This document shows positions 15,639-24,004 of a stretch of 64,000 nt of DNA, piece after piece. The stretch is from Thiosocius sp942490985. GTDB taxonomy: Bacteria > Pseudomonadota > Gammaproteobacteria > Chromatiales > Chromatiaceae. Within the stretch, counting starts at the first letter, position 1. Every line of letters starts with the position of its first letter. The notes beneath the pieces are model-generated. The model ran no database searches. It saw only the letters and a program-made list of their open reading frames with translations, and had not been told where the DNA came from. The stretch lies in assembly GCA_942490985.1 (NCBI GenBank), contig CALNYW010000003.1:62001-126000 (forward strand). The letters are read 5' to 3'. The position numbers and the translations under genes were made by a program.

Positions 15639-17381
15639 CTATCCGCAATTTTCGGCGGCTTCGAGGTACACGACGCGAAGCTGCAGCTTGATCTCCCCGC
15701 GCCAGGCATTTTGATCCAGTTGGTAAGCGGCCCGGACCACGCCGGGAAGAGACGGCATGTCCTCGACCGCGTTGAAGGCAATCGCATCCAGATCGGCGTT
15801 GCTGTCAGGTGGGCGCAAGCGGAGTTTCCAGTGCTTCTCCCCCACCACCCGAGCATCACTGATCCGAAAAAGCCCATCGAAAACGGGTTCCTCAAACCCC
15901 TGACCCCAAGGCCCCCCCTGACTGATGACCTGGGCGGTTTCGAGCGTCAAGGCGTTCGCCGGCAATTCACCATCAGAGCGTATTTCGGCTCTCAGATCAG
16001 TCAGGCTGAGCGAGGCCCGCACGATGTCGTCGAATGCCTTGCTGAACAGCGGCAGATCCGTGGCCTGGATACTCATGCCCGCCGCCATAGCGTGGCCGCC
16101 AAATTTGCTCAGGGCACGCGGGTAAGCAACTGCCAATGCCGCCAACGCATCTCGGAGGTGAAATCCAGGTATCGAACGACCGGAGCCTTTGAGCTGTCCG
16201 TCCCCGGCATCGGCAAAAACGATCACGGGCCGATGAAACTTTTCCTTGATTCGGGACGCCAAAATTCCGATGACGCCTTGGTGCCATTCCCGGTGATGCA
16301 GACACAGACCCCAGGGCAGATCGCCGTGTTGACCCAAACCTGAAGCGTCAAGCATCGCTTCAGCCTGGGCCTTCATATCGCGCTCGATATGCCGCCGCGA
16401 GCGGTTCAGCTGGTCGAGCGTCTGCGCGTCGCGTAACGCATCATCCGGATCATCATTGAGCAGACAACGAATGCCGATGGACATATCGTCGAGACGGCCC
16501 GCCGCATTCAGTCTTGGTCCGACAAAAAACCCCATATCGGCGGCCTGCACGTTTGCCGGATCACGTCCGGCAACGCGCAACAGGGCGGTGATACCTGGGC
16601 AGCAATGCCCACCACGGATTCTTGCCAGACCGTGGTGAACAAGTCGCCGATTGTTATCGTCCAGGGGCACCACATCCGCAACCGTCCCCAACGCAACAAG
16701 ATCCAGCAGATCTGCCAACCGCGGCTCAGTAAGTCCCTGTTGCGAAAACCAGTCCCGCTGACGCAGATGGCCTCGAAGGGCGGCCATCACGTAGAAGATC
16801 ACGCCAACACCCGCCAGCGCTTTTGACGGAAACGCATCGCCAGGCAAGTTTGGATTAACGATCGCATCCGCTTCCGGCAAGGTTTCGCCGGCGAGATGGT
16901 GATCGGTCACGATGACCTGCCAGCCGAGCGCCTTCGCTGCGGCCACCCCGTCAATGCTGGAGACACCGTTATCGACAGTAATCAGCAACTGTGGCGCCCG
17001 TTCGCGCGCAACCTCGACGATCTCTGGTGTCAAGCCGTAACCAAAGGTGAATCGGTTCGGTACCAGATAGTCGACCGACGCGTGTCCCATCGCCCGCAAC
17101 GCCCGTACGCCCAGTGCGCAGCTTGTGGCACCGTCAGCATCGAAGTCACCGACGAACAGAATGCGCTGCTTCGCCAGCATGGCCTCGGCAATCAATTCGA
17201 CCGCCTGGTCAATGCCTTGCAACTCGGATGGCGGGATGAGCCGGCTGAGATCCCGGTCAACAGCATCGCGATGACCGACACCGCGAGCGCGATAGATCCG
17301 CCACAGCAGCGGCGAGATCTCATCCGGCGCGGGCGCACCGTGCTGCAACTGGCTATCTGACCGCACGATCGCGGACGGCAT
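15639..17381 (-). CDS. recJ: single-stranded-DNA-specific exonuclease RecJ
   Basis: A 5'-3' single-strand exonuclease of the DHH family, 580 aa (E. coli RecJ is 577), used in recombination and mismatch and base-excision repair. The metal-binding motifs are visible: GDFDADGAT at 78-86, the VDNGVSS segment near 136 and TDHH at 159-162, with GHAMAAGM in the DHHA1 region. The start MPSAIVRSD at 17381 gives the normal N-terminus. A longer open frame to 17618 overlaps the divergent phosphopantetheinyl transferase gene and is rejected. A 15-bp inverted repeat lies in the divergent promoter region. Confidence 0.92.
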   Translation of the reverse strand: MPSAIVRSDSQLQHGAPAPDEISPLLWRIYRARGVGHRDAVDRDLSRLIPPSELQGIDQAVELIAEAMLAKQRILFVGDFDADGATSCALGVRALRAMGHASVDYLVPNRFTFGYGLTPEIVEVARERAPQLLITVDNGVSSIDGVAAAKALGWQVIVTDHHLAGETLPEADAIVNPNLPGDAFPSKALAGVGVIFYVMAALRGHLRQRDWFSQQGLTEPRLADLLDLVALGTVADVVPLDDNNRRLVHHGLARIRGGHCCPGITALLRVAGRDPANVQAADMGFFVGPRLNAAGRLDDMSIGIRCLLNDDPDDALRDAQTLDQLNRSRRHIERDMKAQAEAMLDASGLGQHGDLPWGLCLHHREWHQGVIGILASRIKEKFHRPVIVFADAGDGQLKGSGRSIPGFHLRDALAALAVAYPRALSKFGGHAMAAGMSIQATDLPLFSKAFDDIVRASLSLTDLRAEIRSDGELPANALTLETAQVISQGGPWGQGFEEPVFDGLFRISDARVVGEKHWKLRLRPPDSNADLDAIAFNAVEDMPSLPGVVRAAYQLDQNAWRGEIKLQLRVVYLEAAENCG

Positions 17382-17435
17382 TGTCGTTCGGTACCCCCAA
17401 TTGACAGGCCGGACGGAGCCCCGGCAGGCTGTAAG

Positions 17436-17450
17436 CATATCAGTGATATG
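17436..17450. promoter_or_regulatory. 15-bp inverted repeat between recJ and the phosphopantetheinyl transferase
   Basis: CATATCA-G-TGATATG: perfect 7-bp arms around one base. It sits in the 77-bp divergent gap between recJ (17381, minus) and the transferase (17459, plus). Its right end lies nine bases before the transferase ATG and overlaps an alternative GTG at 17450. Position and symmetry suggest a repressor operator, but no regulator is adjacent. Confidence 0.4.
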
Positions 17451-17458
17451 TGATTTTG

Positions 17459-18091
17459 ATGACCGCACGGGAACCGCAAGCTCCACCCAAGTCAACCTGG
17501 CCGGCCGATCCGGAATGGCAGCAGGCGCCCGCCCGACTCGATGCGCCGGGCAATGTCGTGGATATCTGGCGCATAGGGCTGCCACAAGCCCATTCACGCG
17601 AGGCATCGCATGCTGCACGGTCGGCGATCCTCAAGCGTTATCTGGCCCCCGGCCAGCGGCTGACAATCGACAGGGCGCCTGGCGGCAAGCCCTACGCTGC
17701 ACCGCTTGGATCAGGTCCCGAATTCAATCTATCCCATACCCGGGGATTGGCTTTGCTGGCCGTTTCATCCCGATATGCCGTCGGCATTGATGTTGAAAAG
17801 GTTCGAGCGATTCGGGACCCGTTGCGCATCGCCAAGCGTGTGCTACCCGGCCAGGTTGCCGAGCGACTCCAACAAATGGATCCCGACAACAGACCGCAGG
17901 CGTTTTTCTGCCACTGGACGCGATTCGAGGCTATCCAGAAAAGCGCGGGGCGTGGTGTCTTCGAGCCGCCAGTTGATCCCGAACTCGTCCAGGTTCACGA
18001 ATTTGATCCGTTTGGTGGTTTCGTGTGCTGCCTTGCCGTAGAAACCCTCGAAGCACTGACGTTCAGGTACTTCGATTATCTGGAACCGTGA
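17459..18091 (+). CDS. Sfp/HetI-type 4'-phosphopantetheinyl transferase
   Basis: Transfers the phosphopantetheine arm of CoA to the serine of carrier proteins, turning apo-ACPs into active ones. At about 210 residues it is the two-domain Sfp length. Motifs are FNLSHT in the first half, GIDVEKVR with its metal-binding Asp and Glu, and CHWTRFEAIQKSAGRG near the C-terminus, where the usual WxxKEAxxK appears as WTRFEAIQK (first Lys replaced by Phe, Glu and second Lys kept). Likely substrates in this window are the stand-alone ACP at 23.6 kb and the polyketide synthase ACP at 62.5 kb (inference). GTG 17450 is an alternative start three codons earlier. Confidence 0.85.
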   Translation: MTAREPQAPPKSTWPADPEWQQAPARLDAPGNVVDIWRIGLPQAHSREASHAARSAILKRYLAPGQRLTIDRAPGGKPYAAPLGSGPEFNLSHTRGLALLAVSSRYAVGIDVEKVRAIRDPLRIAKRVLPGQVAERLQQMDPDNRPQAFFCHWTRFEAIQKSAGRGVFEPPVDPELVQVHEFDPFGGFVCCLAVETLEALTFRYFDYLEP

Positions 18092-18181
18092 ACTCATGCC
18101 CTTCTGCCGGTATCATTCGTCGGCCTCAAGCCGACACGGTTTCATCACCTGTTCTGCAGTCTCTGATCAAGGAAAAATAAG

Positions 18182-19171
18182 ATGTCTTCCTCAATACTCG
18201 TGACCGGTGGAGCCGGGTACATCGGCAGCCACACGGTCAGACAACTCGGCGAGGCCGGTGAAAAGGTCGTCACGCTCGATAACCTGTCGAAAGGTTTTCG
18301 CGAAAGCGTGCTCCATGGCGAATTTATTGAGGGTGATACCGCTGATAAGGCGCTGGTCGAGCGGATACTTCGCGAGCACAAAATCGACACGGTGGTCCAC
18401 TTCGCCGCGCATACCATCGTCCCGGAATCGGTCGCCGAACCGCTGATGTACTACCGGAACAACACCTGCGCGACACGCAATCTGTTGGAGTGCTGCCAGC
18501 AAGCCGGCGTCAAACATTTTGTGTTTTCGTCGACCGCGGCCGTGTACGGCATTCCGGCCGAGGAACAGTGTTGGGAAGATACGCCAACACAGCCGATCAA
18601 CCCGTACGGCATGTCTAAACTGATGACTGAACATATGCTGCGGGATCTCGGCGCAGCGAGTGACCTGCGGTTCGTGATCTTGCGTTACTTCAACGTCGCC
18701 GGATCAGACCCTGAAGGCCGCATCGGCCAGTCAACGCCAGGCGCCACCTTGCTGATGAAAGTGGCTGCGGAACATGCCGTCGGTAAACGCGACGCGCTAT
18801 ACATTTTTGGCACCGACTATCCAACGCCCGACGGTACCGGGGTGCGGGATTACATTCATGTCGAAGACCTGGCGGATGCCCACCTGAAGGCGCTCGGCTA
18901 TTTGCGCGCGGGCGGTCAGTCCGAAACGTTGAACTGCGGCTATGGCCATGGCTACAGCGTCCGAGAGGTGTTGGAGACTGTGCAGCGGGTCCATGGATCG
19001 CCGTTGAATATCATTGAGGAACCACGACGCGCCGGCGACCCCCCTGCCCTGATCGCCGGGGCGCAGCGCGTGCGCGACCTACTGGGCTGGGAACCACGGT
19101 ATGACGATCTCGAGGAAATCGCCCGCAGCTCGCTAAACTGGGAACGCAAACTGCTCGAACGCGGGCGATGA
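18182..19171 (+). CDS. galE: UDP-glucose 4-epimerase
   Basis: A 329-residue extended short-chain dehydrogenase that interconverts UDP-glucose and UDP-galactose for surface polysaccharide. The NAD-binding motif GGAGYIGSH is at 9-17, and the catalytic YGMSK pair is Tyr142 and Lys146, preceded by FSSTAAVYG with its serine. TVVHFAAHTIVPESV and YNVAGSDPEG-type segments fit GalE. It is preceded by a short hairpin (GTCGGC/GCCGAC, 18119-18135) without a T-tract, and its stop overlaps the start of uppP in an ATGA junction. Confidence 0.88.
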   Translation: MSSSILVTGGAGYIGSHTVRQLGEAGEKVVTLDNLSKGFRESVLHGEFIEGDTADKALVERILREHKIDTVVHFAAHTIVPESVAEPLMYYRNNTCATRNLLECCQQAGVKHFVFSSTAAVYGIPAEEQCWEDTPTQPINPYGMSKLMTEHMLRDLGAASDLRFVILRYFNVAGSDPEGRIGQSTPGATLLMKVAAEHAVGKRDALYIFGTDYPTPDGTGVRDYIHVEDLADAHLKALGYLRAGGQSETLNCGYGHGYSVREVLETVQRVHGSPLNIIEEPRRAGDPPALIAGAQRVRDLLGWEPRYDDLEEIARSSLNWERKLLERGR

Positions 19172-19968
19172 CCGACATTCAGGTCCTGGTGCTGGCCATC
19201 GTCCAGGGATTGACGGAATTCTTGCCGATCTCCAGCTCGGGGCATCTGATCCTGGCGCCGCACCTGTTTGGATTCAATGACCAGGGGCTGTCATTCGACG
19301 TCGCGGTGCACCTGGGATCGTTGCTCGCGGTAATCAGCTACTTTCGCCTCGATGTCCTTTCGATTGCCCGCGGTTGGATAGACGCCAGCCTGCTGGGCCG
19401 ACCGGCGAACCAGCAAAGCCGTCTGGGGTGGGCAATCATTATCGGCACAGTGCCCGTCGTGTTGTTCGGCCTGCTGTTGAAAACCATCGTTGAAACCGAC
19501 CTTCGGGCACCCTGGATCATTGCCACAGCATCGATTGGGTTCGGCTTGTTGTTGGGCGTCGTCGACAGTCGGGCACGACGAACGCGCTCCATCGACACCG
19601 TGACGCTGCGCGACGCGCTGTTGATTGGCATCGCCCAGGTTCTGGCGTTGATTCCCGGCACGTCACGATCGGGTATAACGATGACAGCCGGTTTGGCACT
19701 GGGATTCGATCGCCAATCCGCCGCACGATTCTCTTTCCTGCTGGCGATCCCGACCATCCTCGCGTCGAGCACGCTCGTCACGGTCGATCTTATTGAGCAG
19801 GCCGCCCCTGTCGATTGGCGGGCGCTTGGCTTGGGCGTTGTGTTGTCGGCGATTTCGGCATACCTGGCCATTTTCCTGTTCCTCAGGGTTATCGAGCGGA
19901 TAGGGATGTGGCCGTTCGTCGCCTATCGGGTTTTCCTTGGTGCCCTGATCCTCTGGTTGGTTTATTGA
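19168..19968 (+). CDS. uppP: undecaprenyl-diphosphatase
   Basis: The inner-membrane BacA/UppP enzyme, 266 aa, which removes a phosphate from undecaprenyl diphosphate to recycle the lipid carrier for peptidoglycan and polysaccharide. Both family motifs are present: GLTEFLPISSSGHLIL near the N-terminus (the E-rich motif and SSSGH), and PGTSRSGITM in the second half with the catalytic Arg/Ser. About eight hydrophobic helices are visible. It overlaps galE (ATGA) and ends seven bases into the convergent protease gene. Confidence 0.92.
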   Translation: MTDIQVLVLAIVQGLTEFLPISSSGHLILAPHLFGFNDQGLSFDVAVHLGSLLAVISYFRLDVLSIARGWIDASLLGRPANQQSRLGWAIIIGTVPVVLFGLLLKTIVETDLRAPWIIATASIGFGLLLGVVDSRARRTRSIDTVTLRDALLIGIAQVLALIPGTSRSGITMTAGLALGFDRQSAARFSFLLAIPTILASSTLVTVDLIEQAAPVDWRALGLGVVLSAISAYLAIFLFLRVIERIGMWPFVAYRVFLGALILWLVY

Positions 19969-20723
19969 CGGGCTTTCTTGACGAGGTCGTGCACGAACTT
20001 CACCGGGATCGCGTAACTGATGCCGGTCGGATTTTCCAGCGCCGACTCCTTGGTACTCTTGATCAGCACACTATTGACCACGCCAACGACCCTGCCGGTT
20101 GATTGCTCGTAGACCGGACTGCCGCTGTTCCCGGGATATGCGGTCGCATCCAGCTGCAGCACATTGAACGGATTGCGCATCGCCTTGATCATCTTCGGCG
20201 TCAAATTGCGTGAGCCGAGTTGCGGGGGCGCCATCGGGCTGACCGCCGCAACGATGCCGCGGTGCGTCACCGGATAGAGACCCAGCGCCATCCCAATCGG
20301 AAACCCGGTCAATGCGATCTCGGTGCCTTCGCGAACCGGTGTCGCCGGCGCGAGGGCCAGGGCGGGCAGCGGCTGCGAGATGTAAAGCACCGCCAGGTCG
20401 TGCTGCTCGTCTTTGGCCAATACCTTGGCAGGATGAAAACGGGCCTTTCGCCCGCTTCCTGAAAACACGGCGATCTGCTCGTTGCTGCGTTCATCGAGTT
20501 TTTCCGGCAACACGTGCGCGTTTGTCACGACGAGGTGACCATTTCCGACAACAAAACCGGTTCCGCGAAACCGTTGTCGGGGGCTGCCCGTCGGTTGAAA
20601 GGTCCCGACCGCGACAATTGACGGTCGGATCGTATCGATCGTATCCGGCAGGGAATTGGCAAAGCCGGCAGACGACATCGCCAACGCAGCCAAACCGACA
20701 AACACACAAACGAGATAACTCAT
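19962..20723 (-). CDS. secreted trypsin-like serine protease
   Basis: A 253-residue periplasmic protease of the chymotrypsin (S1) fold without a PDZ domain. The triad is readable: His70 in VVTNAHVL, Asp109 in DEQHDLAVLY and Ser200 in YPGNSGSPVY. The signal peptide ends at about FA (residue 22) when the start is taken at ATG 20723. A start at 20783 would add a 20-residue head before the signal and overlap the divergent ligase gene, so it is less likely. It resembles DegP-like catalytic domains, but the lack of PDZ makes it a short stand-alone form. The substrate is unknown. Confidence 0.8.
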   Translation of the reverse strand: MSYLVCVFVGLAALAMSSAGFANSLPDTIDTIRPSIVAVGTFQPTGSPRQRFRGTGFVVGNGHLVVTNAHVLPEKLDERSNEQIAVFSGSGRKARFHPAKVLAKDEQHDLAVLYISQPLPALALAPATPVREGTEIALTGFPIGMALGLYPVTHRGIVAAVSPMAPPQLGSRNLTPKMIKAMRNPFNVLQLDATAYPGNSGSPVYEQSTGRVVGVVNSVLIKSTKESALENPTGISYAIPVKFVHDLVKKARQ

Positions 20724-20781
20724 CCTGTTAGCCAGAGCGGTAGCGCTATACTCCTGCTCGGACAACTGCATTTTTTTCCGC

Positions 20782-22362
20782 ATGGCTTTTTTGCTCCATC
20801 ACATCATCGAAGAAACCGCCCAACGCACACCCGACGCGACTGCCCTGCTGCATCGCGATGCATCGTTGAGCTACGCGCAACTGGCCGAATTGATTGATCA
20901 AACGGCCCGCGGGCTGGCCGCGCTCGGGCTGCAGCCAGACGACCGCGTTGCAGTGTACCTCCCCAAGCAATTCGAAACCGTGATCGCGATGTTTGCAACA
21001 GCGAAGGCGGGTGGCGTATTTGTACCGATCAACCCACTCCTCAAAGCGGCGCAGGTCCAGCATATTCTCGACGATTGCAGCCCAATCATCCTCGTCACCA
21101 GCGCGACTCGGACCAACAGCCTGCGCGGCGTGATAGACCCGAAAACACTGACGCACCTGGTCCTTTTGGACCGTCAGGACGAGGATTTTTCCCCGGTGCA
21201 AAAACACAGCTGGACAGACATCCAATCGCATGATGACTATCCGGCAACCAATCGAATCGATAGCGACATGGCGACGATTCTCTACACATCGGGCAGCACT
21301 GGCCTTGCTAAAGGTGTGATTGTTACCCATCGAAATCTGCTGGCCGGTGCGACGAGTGTTGTCGAATATCTGAGAAACTCGGCAAGCGACTGCATCCTCG
21401 CTGTCTTGCCGCTGAGTTTTGACTATGGGCTAAGTCAACTGACCACCGCATTCCAAGTCGGTGCATCGGTTGTCTTAATGGATTACCTGTTGCCCCGCGA
21501 TGTTGTTCGCGCCGTCGCCCGCTACCGCGTAACGGGCTTGGCTGCGGTACCACCGCTGTGGAATCAACTGGCGCCACTAGCATGGTCTCAAGAAGCACGT
21601 GACACCCTGCGATACATCACAAGCTCTGGCGGCTCGATGCCGGTCAAAACGACGGCGAAGCTGCGCGATGCACTTCCAACCACCGATATTTTTTTGATGT
21701 ACGGGCTCACCGAGGCTTTCCGTTCTACTTATCTAGATCCGAAAGACGTCGATGAAAGGCCCGAGTCGATCGGCAAGCCGATACCGAACGCAGCGATCCT
21801 GGTAGTGAGGCCTGACGGATCAGCGTGCGACGTCGATGAACCTGGGGAGCTTGTCCATCGGGGGCCTATGGTGACCCTGGGATATTGGAACGATAGCGCG
21901 AAGACAGCATCGCGTTTCCGCCCTGCACCGGGACTTGCGACAGAACGCCCAGACGGGGAGCTAGCCGTTTGGTCCGGAGATCGAGTAAAGCGTGATGCCG
22001 ACGGTTTTTTGTACTTTATCGGTCGCGACGACGAGATGATCAAGACATCGGGCTATCGAGTAAGCCCCGCCGAGATAGAGGAGGTGATCTACGCTTTGCC
22101 GCAGATTCGTCAGTCTGTCGCTGTCGGCTTGCCCCATCCGGAGCTCGGCCAGGCCATCTTGTTGACGGTTGAAGCGGATGCCCCATCCCTCACCGAAGAG
22201 GCGATCCTGGAACACTGCCGTCAAACCCTTCCAGCTTTCATGGTACCGGCACTCGTTCGCACAATGAGGCATCTGCCCCGGACGCCGAACGGTAAAGTCG
22301 ATCGTCGCGCGATAGCCAAGCAATTTGCAGAGGTCTTTCAGCTTGTGGAGAACGAAAGTTGA
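20782..22362 (+). CDS. AMP-forming acyl ligase, exosortase-associated type
   Basis: A 526-residue ANL-superfamily adenylating enzyme that activates a carboxylic acid as an acyl-AMP and probably hands it to an ACP or CoA thiol. Signatures are the ATP loop TILYTSGSTGLAKGV (166-180), LMYGLTEAFRSTYL (A5 region), the hinge GRDDEMIKTSGYRVSP and the C-terminal lysine in TPNGKVDRRA. The N-terminus MAFLLHHIIEETAQRTPDA and VPINPLLK are very like the ligase that accompanies exosortase systems (the TIGR03098-type family, recalled from memory). It overlaps the decarboxylase start in a TTGA junction, so the two are translationally coupled. The substrate is unknown. Confidence 0.8.
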   Translation: MAFLLHHIIEETAQRTPDATALLHRDASLSYAQLAELIDQTARGLAALGLQPDDRVAVYLPKQFETVIAMFATAKAGGVFVPINPLLKAAQVQHILDDCSPIILVTSATRTNSLRGVIDPKTLTHLVLLDRQDEDFSPVQKHSWTDIQSHDDYPATNRIDSDMATILYTSGSTGLAKGVIVTHRNLLAGATSVVEYLRNSASDCILAVLPLSFDYGLSQLTTAFQVGASVVLMDYLLPRDVVRAVARYRVTGLAAVPPLWNQLAPLAWSQEARDTLRYITSSGGSMPVKTTAKLRDALPTTDIFLMYGLTEAFRSTYLDPKDVDERPESIGKPIPNAAILVVRPDGSACDVDEPGELVHRGPMVTLGYWNDSAKTASRFRPAPGLATERPDGELAVWSGDRVKRDADGFLYFIGRDDEMIKTSGYRVSPAEIEEVIYALPQIRQSVAVGLPHPELGQAILLTVEADAPSLTEEAILEHCRQTLPAFMVPALVRTMRHLPRTPNGKVDRRAIAKQFAEVFQLVENES

Positions 22363-23591
22363 CCGACCGCCCTCAGCACGCTGAACTCAGGCAGTTTCCC
22401 GTCGTTAACGACGAACTGGTCATCGGTGGCCTGCCAGTCCGAGAACTGGCTCAGCGGGTCGGGCAAACGCCTTTTTACGCTTACGACCGCAGCGCAATAT
22501 CCCATCGGGTCAGGGAACTCCGCGAAGCAATGCCGGATGACTTAGTGCTTCACTATGCAATCAAAGCGAATCCCATGCCGGCGGTCATCGATCACCTGGC
22601 ATCACGAGTTGATGGTCTTGATGTCGCTTCGCTCGGTGAACTGAGGCTTGCACTGGATAGCGGCGTAGCGACCGAACACATAAGCTTTGCCGGCCCCGGA
22701 AAAACGTTGCCGGAACTCCAAGCTGCGATCTCGGCAGGGATTACGATCAATATCGAATCTGCCGGTGAATTTGATCGCATTGTCGCATTGGCAGAGAAGA
22801 CGGGGCGCCAACCGCGCGTTGCAGTCAGGGTCAATCCAGACTTCGAGTTGAAATCATCCGGTATGCGGATGGGCGGCGGCCAGACGCCGTTCGGCGTCGA
22901 CGCCGAACAGGTCCCTGCTTTGCTAAAAAAAATCGCTCAAAGCGATGTCTCTGTTGAAGGATTCCAGATCTATGCCGGTTCCCAGAATCTCTACGCCGAT
23001 CGTCTGATTGACGCGCAGATCGCCACTTTTGAGCTCGCATACCGGCTCGCGAAGCATCTCGCTGAGCCAATAAAACAACTGAATATCGGTGGTGGCTTTG
23101 GGGTGCCCTACTTCCCCGGTGATCGACATCTCGAGCTTGCACCGATCGGCGCCGCACTCGACGAGTCAATGGCCGATGCACGAAAAAGACTCGGCGATAC
23201 AAAAATTATCCTTGAACTCGGTCGCTATTTGGTCGCTGAAGCCGGTGTGTATGTATGCCGCGTTGTCGACAAGAAGATCTCGCGTGGTAGACGTTACCTT
23301 GTTGTCGATGGCGGGCTTCATCACCATCTCGCCGCGTCAGGCAATTTCGGCCAACTGATACGAAAAAACTACCCCGTCTGCATCGGTCATCACGTCAACG
23401 AAGGGGCTCGCGAGGAGACCTCTGTGGTCGGACCTCTGTGCACGCCGCTGGACCTGCTGGCTGACCGAATGCAACTCGGAGCGGCAGATGTTGGCGATCC
23501 GGTTGTCGTCATGCAATCTGGCGCTTATGGGTTCTCGGCCAGCCCGCATGGTTTTCTCGGCCACCCGGCACCGCTTCAGGTCTTGGTGTGA
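22359..23591 (+). CDS. PLP-dependent decarboxylase, fold-type III (LysA-like), exosortase-associated type
   Basis: A 410-residue alanine-racemase-fold decarboxylase related to diaminopimelate and ornithine decarboxylases. Lys69 in HYAIKANP forms the Schiff base, the glycine loop NIGGGFGVPY binds phosphate, and GPLCTPLDLL holds the conserved active-site cysteine region from the other subunit. The start is TTG 22359, overlapping the ligase stop, with GGAG eight bases upstream. The ligase-decarboxylase pair in this order matches what is known from exosortase loci (TIGR03098/03099-type), where the reaction is not established. LysA itself is less likely, because no dap genes are adjacent. Confidence 0.8.
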   Translation: MTDRPQHAELRQFPVVNDELVIGGLPVRELAQRVGQTPFYAYDRSAISHRVRELREAMPDDLVLHYAIKANPMPAVIDHLASRVDGLDVASLGELRLALDSGVATEHISFAGPGKTLPELQAAISAGITINIESAGEFDRIVALAEKTGRQPRVAVRVNPDFELKSSGMRMGGGQTPFGVDAEQVPALLKKIAQSDVSVEGFQIYAGSQNLYADRLIDAQIATFELAYRLAKHLAEPIKQLNIGGGFGVPYFPGDRHLELAPIGAALDESMADARKRLGDTKIILELGRYLVAEAGVYVCRVVDKKISRGRRYLVVDGGLHHHLAASGNFGQLIRKNYPVCIGHHVNEGAREETSVVGPLCTPLDLLADRMQLGAADVGDPVVVMQSGAYGFSASPHGFLGHPAPLQVLV

Positions 23592-23854
23592 CCGACAGCC
23601 GGCGTTGATCGAAGTTTTTCCTCGACGAAGGCGGTCAGTGATGCGAGGGTCTCGAACGTCGCTCCGCTGATGTCATCATCGTCGATCGATATGCCCATCT
23701 GCTCCTCGATCGCAGTGATGACATCGACGACCGCAATCGAGTCGAATTCCGGAAGCCCACCTAACAGAGCGGATTCCGAATTCAGCTCATGTATTCGATC
23801 GCCGAGCCGCAATGCTTTACCAACAATTTGCCGTACCCGCTCGAAGGTCTCCAT
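23576..23854 (-). CDS. stand-alone acyl carrier protein
   Basis: A 92-residue acidic carrier protein starting METFERVRQIVGK. The attachment site is Ser39 in PEFDSIAVVDVI, the form FDS rather than the commoner DSL, followed by the helix ITAIEEQMGISIDDDDI. A longer in-frame start at 23908 is possible but gives an atypical head. The gene is on the opposite strand and its last 16 bases overlap the 3' end of the decarboxylase, so it is convergent with the ligase pair and divergent from the synthetase. Functionally it is the natural acceptor for the ligase (inference). Confidence 0.8.
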   Translation of the reverse strand: METFERVRQIVGKALRLGDRIHELNSESALLGGLPEFDSIAVVDVITAIEEQMGISIDDDDISGATFETLASLTAFVEEKLRSTPAVGHTKT

Positions 23855-24004
23855 ATTCGCGCTTACACCTTTCTTCGGTAGGCCCATTTGAGGCGCGAAG
23901 AATAGCAAAGTGTCTATCGACTCGTCTCTATCGGCACTGATAGGGCGTCGTGCATAATCTGCGATCTTGGGCCGGTTCTTTAAGATGGCAGCAAGGAGAA
24001 GTGA

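Noticed and set aside
17382..17618. Extended N-terminus of recJ
   Set aside because: It overlaps the divergent transferase gene; the 580-aa form has the standard length.
18119..18135. GTCGGC/GCCGAC hairpin after the phosphopantetheinyl transferase as a terminator
   Set aside because: The stem is only 6 bp and no T-tract follows.
22359..23591. Assignment as diaminopimelate decarboxylase (lysA)
   Set aside because: The fold matches, but it is translationally coupled to an AMP ligase and no dap genes are adjacent, so a dedicated role is more likely.
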